Source: Blautia sp. (GTDB lineage Bacteria; Bacillota; Clostridia; Lachnospirales; Lachnospiraceae). Taken from it: 64,000 nucleotides of DNA. Where the stretch lies: the NCBI GenBank assembly GCA_021772055.1, contig JAETNR010000003.1, positions 1 through 64,000 on the forward strand. Reading direction: 5' to 3'. The notes below the pieces were generated by a model. That model was not told the DNA's origin. It saw only the letters and a program-made list of their open reading frames with translations, and searched no databases. A program made the position numbers and the translations under genes. This document shows, in pieces, positions 57,727 to 64,000 of this stretch; positions within the stretch are counted from its first letter, which is position 1; each line of letters opens with the position of its first letter.

Positions 57727-57999
57727 ATGGCAGAGAATAATCTGGGAAATACCCAATATTTCAGGACAAAACCTGATGTGGAACTGGAAGTGAAGGAAGT
57801 TCTGGATCTGGTATACACTGCAATGGATGAAAAGGGCTACAATCCGGTGAATCAGATTGTAGGATATATCATGTCAGGAGACCCCACTTATATTACCAGT
57901 CATAAGGGTGCCAGAAGCATGATCATGAAAGTAGAAAGAGATGAATTAGTGGAAGAGCTTCTTAATGAGTATATTAAGAACAGATCCTGGGAAGACTGA
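57727..57999 (+). CDS. IreB family regulatory phosphoprotein (UPF0297)
   Basis: 90-residue IreB-like protein ([38 protein letters not shown]). In Enterococcus IreB is a target of the Ser/Thr kinase IreK and affects cell-envelope stress resistance. First gene of the conserved ireB-ruvX-DUF1292 cluster; its stop overlaps the ruvX start (TGATG). Confidence 0.93.
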   Translation: MAENNLGNTQYFRTKPDVELEVKEVLDLVYTAMDEKGYNPVNQIVGYIMSGDPTYITSHKGARSMIMKVERDELVEELLNEYIKNRSWED

Positions 58000-58451
58000 T
58001 GATGAGAATTCTGGGATTGGATTATGGCTCAAAGACGGTTGGTGTGGCTGTCAGTGATCCTCTGGGACTGACAGCGCAGGCTGTGGAAACCATTTGGAGA
58101 AAACAGGAGAATAAGCTTCGCCGGACATTGGCCCGGATCTGCGAACTGATAGAAGAATATCAGGCAGAGCTGCTTGTTGTGGGATATCCGAAGAATATGA
58201 ACAATACGATTGGAGAGCGGGCGCAGAAATCTCTGGAGTTTAAGGAAATGCTGGAAAAAAAGACCGGCCTGCCTGTTGTGATGTGGGACGAACGCCTGAC
58301 CAGTGTAGAAGCAAACCGTACTTTGATGGAGGCCGGAGTGCGCCGGGAGAACCGGAAGCAGTACATGGACGAATTAGCGGCTGTTTTTATTTTGCAGGGA
58401 TATCTGGATTCCCTGGCTATGAGTAAGGATGAACATGATGGAGAAAATTAA
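57999..58451 (+). CDS. ruvX: Holliday junction resolvase-like protein RuvX
   Basis: 150-residue YqgF/RuvX nuclease with RNase H fold ([50 protein letters not shown]). Acts in 16S rRNA 5' maturation or in junction resolution. Coupled to ireB by overlap; its last codons overlap the next gene. Confidence 0.93.
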   Translation: MMRILGLDYGSKTVGVAVSDPLGLTAQAVETIWRKQENKLRRTLARICELIEEYQAELLVVGYPKNMNNTIGERAQKSLEFKEMLEKKTGLPVVMWDERLTSVEANRTLMEAGVRRENRKQYMDELAAVFILQGYLDSLAMSKDEHDGEN

Positions 58452-58695
58452 ATTTCAGTCTGAGGACGGCACAGTTGAGGAATTTTATATAGAGGAACAG
58501 ACCAGAATCGGCGGAATTGCTTATCTTTTAGTGTCCGATTCCATGGAGGAAGAAGCATCCGCCTATATTTTAAAAGATGTATCAGAGGATACCTGTCAGG
58601 AAGCCTGTTATGTGATGGTGGAAGATGAGGAAGAGCTTGAGGCTGTTTTTAAAGTGTTTGAACAGATGATGGAAGATGTAAATTTAAAAATGTAA
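58438..58695 (+). CDS. DUF1292 protein (UPF0473, YrzB-like)
   Basis: 85-residue very acidic protein of the DUF1292 family ([31 protein letters not shown]). It always travels with ireB and ruvX; function unknown. Start chosen at 58438 because AAGGA (58425-58429) is spaced 8 bases away; 58429 and 58435 are alternatives. It overlaps the ruvX end. Confidence 0.88.
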   Translation: MEKIKFQSEDGTVEEFYIEEQTRIGGIAYLLVSDSMEEEASAYILKDVSEDTCQEACYVMVEDEEELEAVFKVFEQMMEDVNLKM

Positions 58696-58706
58696 CAATA
58701 AATCAG

Positions 58707-58936
58707 GCAATTTATTCTATTGCCGGTAAGCCTCCGGCATAAGGCCTGGGAGGATGTAAGGGCATAACGAATCTGAAAATTATGATCCTGCGAAGCAGGA
58801 AACTTTTTCGTGCCCAAAATATGAGAGATCGGTGATACCTGGAGACGTGAGAATGTATCAGGTATGGTAATGAGAAACGGATTCCAAATCCGGTAAAGGA
58901 ATAAATTGCACAGCAAATTAATGTGGAGGTGCAATT
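58707..58936 (+). ncRNA. Structured leader of RNase J gene, candidate switch
   Basis: GCAATTTATTC (58707-58717) pairs perfectly (11 bp) with GAATAAATTGC (58899-58909), closing a multi-branch element. Inner hairpins: TGCCGG/CCGGCA (58721-58739), GGGCA/TGCCC (58760-58815) capped by CCTGC-GAA-GCAGG, ATACCTG/CAGGTAT (58835-58865) and CGGATT/AATCCG (58878-58892). The 3' arm of the closing helix can instead form AATTGCAC/GTGCAATT (58904-58911 with 58929-58936), which places the ribosome site GGAGG in a loop right against the TTG start. The two forms exclude each other, as in a riboswitch or autoregulated leader. I do not recognise a known RNA class. Confidence 0.6.
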
Positions 58937-58937
58937 A

Positions 58938-60779
58938 TTGAAGAACGACAACAATGAGACTTACAGAAAGAGCAGCAGCCAGAATGCTGCAGATAAAAAA
59001 CAGGTAACAAGACAGAAAAACAGCAGGTATAAACAGCCATCCAGAAATAACAGATATCCGGAAAAAAGCAGCAAACCTATTTTTAAGGCTCCGGTAAAGA
59101 CCGCTTCCCGCAGGGGACGCAAAAACAGCGAATCCAGACTGAAGATTATTCCTCTTGGCGGCCTGGAGCAGATTGGAATGAATATCACTGCATTTGAATA
59201 TGAGGAGAGCATCGTTGTGGTAGACTGCGGGCTTTCTTTTCCGGAAGATGATATGCTGGGAATCGACCTGGTAATTCCGGATGTGACTTATTTAAAAGAA
59301 AATATTTCCAAAGTCAAGGGATTTGTGATCACCCACGGACATGAGGACCATATCGGTGCTCTGCCCTATATACTGAAAGAGGTTAATGTCCCCATTTATT
59401 CTACAAAGCTGACCATTGGGCTGATTGCCAATAAGCTGAAAGAGCATAATCTTGTGCGCACAACGAAGATGAAAGAAGTAAAGCACGGACAGGTGATCAA
59501 CCTGGGTGATTTTTCCATTGAATTTATTAAAACCAACCATAGTATTCAGGATGCATCCGCACTGGCAATTTATTCGCCTGCGGGAATCGTAGTGCATACC
59601 GGTGATTTTAAGGTGGATTATACTCCTGTTTTTGGAGATGCCATAGATCTGCAGCGTTTTGCTGAAATCGGAAAAAAAGGTGTTCTGGCGCTGATGTGCG
59701 ACAGTACCAATGCAGAGCGCCCCGGGTTTACCATGTCAGAACGTACTGTGGGACATGTATTTGACAATTTGTTTAATGAGCACAAGAGTTCCAGAATCAT
59801 CATTGCCACGTTTGCATCGAATGTGGACCGTGTACAGCAGATCATTAATACTGCGTACCGCTTTGGACGGAAGGTGGCAGTGGAAGGCCGCAGCATGGTA
59901 AATGTAATTACCACAGCTTCCGAGCTTGGCTATCTTCGCATTCCGGATAATACGCTGATCGAGATTGACCAGGTGAAGAATTATCCGGATGAACAGGTGG
60001 TTCTGATCACCACAGGCAGCCAGGGGGAATCCATGGCAGCTCTGTCCCGTATGGCAGCCAACATTCATAAGAAAATTACGATCAAGCCAAATGATACGAT
60101 CATTTTCAGTTCCAACCCCATTCCGGGCAATGAGAAAGCGGTTTCCAAGGTAATTAACGAGCTTTCCATGAAAGGGGCAAAGGTGATCTTCCAGGATGCC
60201 CATGTTTCCGGACATGCCTGTCAGGAGGAGATTAAGCTTATTTATTCTCTGGTGCGCCCGAAATATGCTATTCCGGTGCATGGGGAATACCGCCACCTTA
60301 CTGCACAGAAGCATGTGGTAGAGGATTTGGGAATCCCCAAAGAAAATATTTTTATTCTTTCTTCAGGAAATGTTCTGGAGCTGGATGAGCAGGGAGCGGA
60401 AGTGACAGGAACCGTTCATACAGGCGCGATCCTGGTAGACGGCCTTGGCGTTGGCGATGTGGGAAATATTGTGCTTCGTGACCGTCAGCATCTGGCAGAG
60501 GACGGTATTATGATCGTTGTTATGACGCTGGAACGCCACAGCAATGTAGTGCTTGCAGGACCGGATATTGTATCCAGAGGATTTGTTTATGTAAGAGAAT
60601 CCGAAGATCTGATGGATCAGGCAAGAGAAGTGGTAGAAGAGGCACTGGATGCCTGCCTTTCCAGAAATATTACGGATTGGGGCAGAATTAAAACCATGGT
60701 AAAGGATGCGTTGAGCGATTTCCTCTGGAAGCGGACCAAGAGAAGCCCCATGATCCTTCCGATTATTATGGAGGCTTAA
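58938..60779 (+). CDS. rnj: Ribonuclease J
   Basis: 613-residue metallo-beta-lactamase nuclease with 5'-3' exo- and endonuclease activity, central to mRNA decay and rRNA maturation. Metal motif THGHEDHIGALPY, then HTGDFKVDYTP, DSTNAERPG and the beta-CASP part (SNPIPGNEKAV; IPVHGEYRHL). About 70 N-terminal residues are basic and low-complexity (KNDNNETYRKSSSQNAADKK onward), an unusual extension that may bind RNA. The TTG at 58938 follows GGAGG by 8 bases; an in-frame GTG at 58923 overlaps that site. YlbF follows 5 bases later. Confidence 0.95.
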   Translation: MKNDNNETYRKSSSQNAADKKQVTRQKNSRYKQPSRNNRYPEKSSKPIFKAPVKTASRRGRKNSESRLKIIPLGGLEQIGMNITAFEYEESIVVVDCGLSFPEDDMLGIDLVIPDVTYLKENISKVKGFVITHGHEDHIGALPYILKEVNVPIYSTKLTIGLIANKLKEHNLVRTTKMKEVKHGQVINLGDFSIEFIKTNHSIQDASALAIYSPAGIVVHTGDFKVDYTPVFGDAIDLQRFAEIGKKGVLALMCDSTNAERPGFTMSERTVGHVFDNLFNEHKSSRIIIATFASNVDRVQQIINTAYRFGRKVAVEGRSMVNVITTASELGYLRIPDNTLIEIDQVKNYPDEQVVLITTGSQGESMAALSRMAANIHKKITIKPNDTIIFSSNPIPGNEKAVSKVINELSMKGAKVIFQDAHVSGHACQEEIKLIYSLVRPKYAIPVHGEYRHLTAQKHVVEDLGIPKENIFILSSGNVLELDEQGAEVTGTVHTGAILVDGLGVGDVGNIVLRDRQHLAEDGIMIVVMTLERHSNVVLAGPDIVSRGFVYVRESEDLMDQAREVVEEALDACLSRNITDWGRIKTMVKDALSDFLWKRTKRSPMILPIIMEA

Positions 60780-60784
60780 GCATT

Positions 60785-61123
60785 ATGGAAGCAGTCAATA
60801 AAAATATTAAAGTACTTCTTTCGATCATTAAAAAGACAGACGTATATCGGGAATATAAGAAACAGGAAGAGATTATCACCAAAGACCCGGAACTTTTGGA
60901 TCGGGTGGATCAGTTTCGCTCAGACAATTTCCGGCTTCAGAATGAAGCCGGAAGTGATAGTCTTTTTCATGTTGCGGAACAGATTTTTAAAGAGTCTGCA
61001 GAGCTTCGCAGGATTCCGGAAGTTAATGCCTATCTGGATGCGGAGCTTGCATTATGTAAAATGATGCAGACCATATGCAGGGAGTTAATAGAAGGAATTA
61101 ACGTACATGTTCCCAATCTTTAA
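60785..61123 (+). CDS. YlbF/YmcA family regulator
   Basis: 112-residue helical protein of the YlbF/YmcA family (LLSIIKKTDVYREYKKQEEI; DQFRSDNFRLQNEA). In Bacillus such proteins form the Fe-S Y-complex that guides RNase Y and affects sporulation and competence. Here the gene directly follows RNase J, linking it again with mRNA decay. RBS GGAGG overlaps the end of the RNase J gene. Confidence 0.9.
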   Translation: MEAVNKNIKVLLSIIKKTDVYREYKKQEEIITKDPELLDRVDQFRSDNFRLQNEAGSDSLFHVAEQIFKESAELRRIPEVNAYLDAELALCKMMQTICRELIEGINVHVPNL

Positions 61124-61154
61124 TGCCGGATAACAGCACCGAAAAGGAGGATTT

Positions 61155-61556
61155 ATGGGTAACACAAGAGAACGGATTGGAGCAGCCGGTGTGGCTGTGG
61201 CAGGAGGATTTTTCAGAATCGTACTTTATACCTGTGTGGTAGTTCTGATCTTCTGGCTTGGCAAGACAACGTACAATTTTGGGTATAATATTTTTAACCA
61301 ACAGGCTATGAGCCCGGGGGAGGGTCAGGAGGTTACGGTAGTCATTAAAGACGATAACTCAGTTTATAAGATTGCCAAGACACTGGAGCGCAAAGGACTG
61401 ATCAAGGATGCACTGGTATTCTACGTGCAGGAGAAGCTGTCCAACTACAGCGGTAAGCTGAGACCGGGTACATATCTATTGAGTACAGCATATACGCCAA
61501 CCAGGATCATGGGGATTCTGGCAGGAGATGCAGAACAGGGAGGAACTGGTTCGTGA
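61155..61556 (+). CDS. MltG/YceG-like protein without catalytic domain
   Basis: 133-residue membrane-anchored protein: one N-terminal helix (IVLYTCVVVLIFWLG), then a LysM-like subdomain typical of the start of MltG (VVIKDDNSVYKIAKTLERKG; KLRPGTYLLSTAYTPTRIM). The lytic transglycosylase domain is absent, so it should not cut glycan. Such short forms are common in Lachnospiraceae and are probably not broken. Overlaps the next start by 4 bases. Confidence 0.8.
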   Translation: MGNTRERIGAAGVAVAGGFFRIVLYTCVVVLIFWLGKTTYNFGYNIFNQQAMSPGEGQEVTVVIKDDNSVYKIAKTLERKGLIKDALVFYVQEKLSNYSGKLRPGTYLLSTAYTPTRIMGILAGDAEQGGTGS

Positions 61557-62209
61557 TAGTGGAAGAGAGGATGCGCATTTATATCAATTCACTAGATCCG
61601 GGCAACACCCCCTTCTTAGAGGAGTTGGAGCAAAGTGCCCATGCAGATCGTGTTCCCATTATCCGAAGAGAAATGCAAAGTTTCATAAAAGTGCTTCTGG
61701 AAATTCAAAAGCCGAAGCGAATCCTGGAAGTGGGGACAGCCATAGGCTTCTCCACACTTCTTATTTGTCAGTATGGTCCGCCGGACCTGCACATTACGAC
61801 CATTGAAAATTATGAGAAGAGAATCCCCATCGCAAAAGAGAATTTCAGAAGGGCCGGAAGGGAAAGACAGATTACTTTTCTGGAAGGAGATGCAGGAAAA
61901 TATCTGAAAGAACTGGAAGGGACTTTTGACCTTATTTTTATGGATGCGGCGAAGGGACAGTATATTAACTGGCTGCCAGATGTACTGCGGCTGATGAAAG
62001 AGGGCAGTGTTCTGCTGTCGGATAATGTGCTGCAGGAGGGAGATATTGTTGAGTCTCATTACCTTGTGGAACGACGAAACCGTACCATTTATAAAAGAAT
62101 GCGGGAATATCTTTATGAATTGAAGCATTGCCCGGAGCTTGTTACCAGCATCCTTCCCCTTGGGGACGGAGCGGCAGTGAGCGTAAAAAAAGGGCAGCAG
62201 GAGGAATAA
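61553..62209 (+). CDS. trmR: tRNA 5-hydroxyuridine O-methyltransferase TrmR-like
   Basis: 218-residue SAM-dependent O-methyltransferase (RILEVGTAIGFSTLLICQYG; DLIFMDAAKGQYINWLPDVL; SVLLSDNVLQEGDIV). In Bacillus, TrmR methylates 5-hydroxyuridine at tRNA position 34 to 5-methoxyuridine. The hydroxylation enzyme TrhP is the next gene (no gap), so the two steps of one wobble modification are encoded together. Start is a GTG at 61553 overlapping the previous stop. Confidence 0.88.
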   Translation: MIVEERMRIYINSLDPGNTPFLEELEQSAHADRVPIIRREMQSFIKVLLEIQKPKRILEVGTAIGFSTLLICQYGPPDLHITTIENYEKRIPIAKENFRRAGRERQITFLEGDAGKYLKELEGTFDLIFMDAAKGQYINWLPDVLRLMKEGSVLLSDNVLQEGDIVESHYLVERRNRTIYKRMREYLYELKHCPELVTSILPLGDGAAVSVKKGQQEE

Positions 62210-63436
62210 ATGAGAAAGCCAGAATTGTTGGTACCGGCAAGCAGCCTGGAGGTTTTAAAAATAGCCGTGATGTTTGGCGCTGATGCTGTGTATATCGGAG
62301 GAGAAGCTTTCGGGCTGCGCGCCAAAGCGAAGAATTTTTCCGGGGAGGATATGGCGGAAGGAATCGCTTTTGCCCATGCTCACGGAGTGAAAGTCTATGT
62401 GACGGTAAATATCCTTGCCCATAACTCTGATCTGGAAGGCGTGAAGGAGTATCTTGGAGAACTCCGGAAATTGAAACCGGATGGACTGATTATTGCAGAC
62501 CCGGGGATTTTTACCTATGCAAAAGAAATCTGCCCGGAGATTGAACGCCATATCAGTACTCAGGCAAATAACACCAATTATGAGACATACCGTTTCTGGT
62601 ATCAGCTCGGTGCGAAGAGAGTGGTGACTGCAAGAGAACTGTCCTTAAAAGAAATCCGGGAAATCCGTGCCCATATTCCGGAGGATATGGAGATTGAAAC
62701 ATTTGTCCATGGAGCGATGTGTATTTCTTATTCCGGCAGATGCCTTCTGAGCAATTATCTGGTGGGAAGAGATGCCAACCGGGGAGAATGTACCCATCCC
62801 TGCCGCTGGAAGTATTCCATTGTGGAAGAAACAAGGCCGGGAGAATATATGCCTGTATTTGAAAATGAGAGAGGCACTTATATTTTTAACTCTAAAGATC
62901 TGTGTATGATCGAGCATATGGATGATATTCTCACAAGCGGGATTGACAGCCTGAAAATCGAGGGACGTATGAAAACGGCTCTGTATGTGGCTACTGTGGC
63001 AAGAACCTACCGAAAAGCCATTGACGATTATCTGGAAAGCCCGGAGAAGTATCAGGAAAACATGGAATGGTACAGGGAACAGATTTCCAATTGTACCTAT
63101 CGTCAGTTTACCACAGGCTTTTTCTATGGAAAGCCTGACGAGAATACGCAGATTTATGACAGCAACACCTATGTGAAGGAGTATACTTATCTGGGCTATG
63201 CAGAAGCGCTGGATGAACGGGGCTATGTGCAGATCACCCAGAGAAACAAGTTTACAGTAGGTGAGATGATCGAGATCATGAAGCCGGACGGCAGAAATCT
63301 TCTGGTGCAGGTTCGGGCAATTTATGATGAGGAAGGAAATTCTGTCCAAAGCGCTCCCCATCCCCAGCAGAAGCTGTTTGTGGATCTTGGAGAGGGAATG
63401 GAAGTCTATGACCTTCTTCGAAGAGCAGAGAAATAA
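62210..63436 (+). CDS. trhP: Peptidase U32 family tRNA hydroxylation protein TrhP-like
   Basis: 408-residue U32-family protein. Family signature EIETFVHGAMCISYSGRCLL with nearby cysteines (GECTHPCRW) that bind an Fe-S cluster. U32 members TrhP/RlhA use prephenate to hydroxylate uridine 34 of tRNA; adjacency to trmR strongly supports this over protease activity. GGAGGAA before the ATG. Confidence 0.9.
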   Translation: MRKPELLVPASSLEVLKIAVMFGADAVYIGGEAFGLRAKAKNFSGEDMAEGIAFAHAHGVKVYVTVNILAHNSDLEGVKEYLGELRKLKPDGLIIADPGIFTYAKEICPEIERHISTQANNTNYETYRFWYQLGAKRVVTARELSLKEIREIRAHIPEDMEIETFVHGAMCISYSGRCLLSNYLVGRDANRGECTHPCRWKYSIVEETRPGEYMPVFENERGTYIFNSKDLCMIEHMDDILTSGIDSLKIEGRMKTALYVATVARTYRKAIDDYLESPEKYQENMEWYREQISNCTYRQFTTGFFYGKPDENTQIYDSNTYVKEYTYLGYAEALDERGYVQITQRNKFTVGEMIEIMKPDGRNLLVQVRAIYDEEGNSVQSAPHPQQKLFVDLGEGMEVYDLLRRAEK

Positions 63437-63457
63437 AAGAGAAAACTGTGAGGATAG

Positions 63458-63504
63458 ATCCCCGGGTACCCTGTATTTTCTGAACACAGGGGCTCGGGGA
63501 TTTT
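63458..63504 (+). terminator. Terminator after trhP
   Basis: ATCCCCGGGTACCCTGT and ACAGGGGCTCGGGGAT form a long stem with a loop of about 9, followed by TTTT. Lies between convergent trhP and sigK. Confidence 0.75.
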
Positions 63505-63513
63505 GGCTGGGCT

Positions 63514-64000
63514 TCAGGAGCTTTTTGGAAAAAGTGTTCGCAGTTTTTGCAGCGCATTTTTCTCAATCCGTGACACATAGGATCTGCTGATATGAAGATT
63601 CCTGGCAATTTCCCGCTGCGTCTGCTCTTTTTTCCCAAACAGCCCGTACCGGAAGCAGATTACCTGGAATTCTTTTGGTGAGAGAACGGATTCCAGTGAA
63701 CCCATCAGCAGCCGGATATCGTTCCTTGTAGAATAATCCTCCACCACATCCACAGGCGGACTTTCAATAATATCCAGAAGGTTGATCTCGTTTCCCTCCT
63801 TATCCGTACCGATGGGGTCATAAAGAGACACCTCTTTCGAATGTTTCTTCTTGGAACGAAGCATCATCAGAAGCTCATTATCAATACACCGGGCTGCATA
63901 GGTGGAAAGCCTGGTGGCTTTTTCTGCATCAAAGGTGTTGATCGCTTTGATGAGGCCTATGGTGCCGATGGAAATCAAATCATCCAGATCCTCGTCTGTG
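63514..64000 (-). CDS. sigK: Sporulation sigma factor SigK (5' truncated by window end)
   Basis: C-terminal 162 residues of an RNA polymerase sigma factor, open to the window edge. TDEDLDDLISIGTIGLIKAI (region 2), YAARCIDNELLMMLRSKKKH, EVSLYDPIGTDKEGNEINLL match SigK more than SigE. Region 4 helix-turn-helix: TQREIARNLHISRSYVSRIE. SigK drives late mother-cell genes of sporulation, so the organism is or descends from a spore former. No sign of a skin-type interruption in the part seen. Confidence 0.9.
   Translation of the reverse strand, partial: TDEDLDDLISIGTIGLIKAINTFDAEKATRLSTYAARCIDNELLMMLRSKKKHSKEVSLYDPIGTDKEGNEINLLDIIESPPVDVVEDYSTRNDIRLLMGSLESVLSPKEFQVICFRYGLFGKKEQTQREIARNLHISRSYVSRIEKNALQKLRTLFPKSS

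Noticed and set aside
61155-61556. Truncated mltG pseudogene
   Set aside because: The short form ends cleanly with a coupled downstream start and is typical of related genomes, so it is more likely a genuine short protein.

Overview
The window looks like a chromosomal segment of an anaerobic, spore-forming gut Firmicute, most likely Lachnospiraceae (Blautia/Dorea-like). The basis is mid-range GC, Shine-Dalgarno starts, a sporulation sigma-K gene, the FeFe-hydrogenase maturases HydE/F/G, many glycoside hydrolases and two small Fe-S or cysteine proteins typical of Clostridia. Species is inferred from gene content, not from a search.

Layout. 1-86: 3' end of a 23S rRNA, with no 5S visible before the terminator at 245-268. 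458-7619: glycosidases of GH3, GH42 and GH43 around a decayed Rpn-type nuclease. 7749-12128: a very large SNF2 helicase. 12.3-20.6 kb: an ATPase relic, M18 aminopeptidase, Nudix hydrolase, malic enzyme, GlpP, a ROK regulator with a Zn-dehydrogenase, and a carboxylesterase. 20.6-26.7 kb: a fructoside/sucrose-type locus (ABC transporter, LacI regulator, GH32) with a dense array of palindromic operators. 26.8-31.1 kb: the operon TM1266-like regulator-hydE-hydG-hydF, read leftward behind a leader with terminators. 31.3-33.8 kb: a CXXC mini-protein with a membrane polyferredoxin, an Rpn nuclease with a 12-bp tandem repeat, and an aldo/keto reductase relic. 34-43.8 kb: two MATE exporters, an HD hydrolase, Gfo/Idh + ThuA with a divergent AraC regulator, a YihS-type isomerase between relics, DUF1638 and DUF2284. 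43.9-51 kb: uvrB with a LexA-like box, then CIRCE-hrcA-grpE-dnaK-dnaJ. 51-63.4 kb: RNA and tRNA maintenance genes (prmA, rsmE, cysteine desulfurase + thiI, mtaB, ireB-ruvX-DUF1292, RNase J-ylbF, mltG-like, trmR-trhP) and a Crh-like HPr. 63.5-64 kb: sigK, cut by the window edge.

The most interesting signals are not protein-coding. A structured leader of about 200 nt upstream of RNase J (58707-58936) has a perfect 11-bp closing helix whose 3' arm can instead pair next to the ribosome binding site. Two palindromic operator systems sit on recognisable promoters (TTGAA-N3-TTCAA at 20.6-20.9 kb; TGTARA-N5-TTTRCA at 16.8 and 18.1 kb). The start codon of an Rpn nuclease lies in a perfect hairpin. The hydrogenase-maturation operon has an attenuator-like leader. 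At least five gene relics occur, three of which clearly keep both ends of the gene and have lost the middle, which suggests decay by internal deletion.
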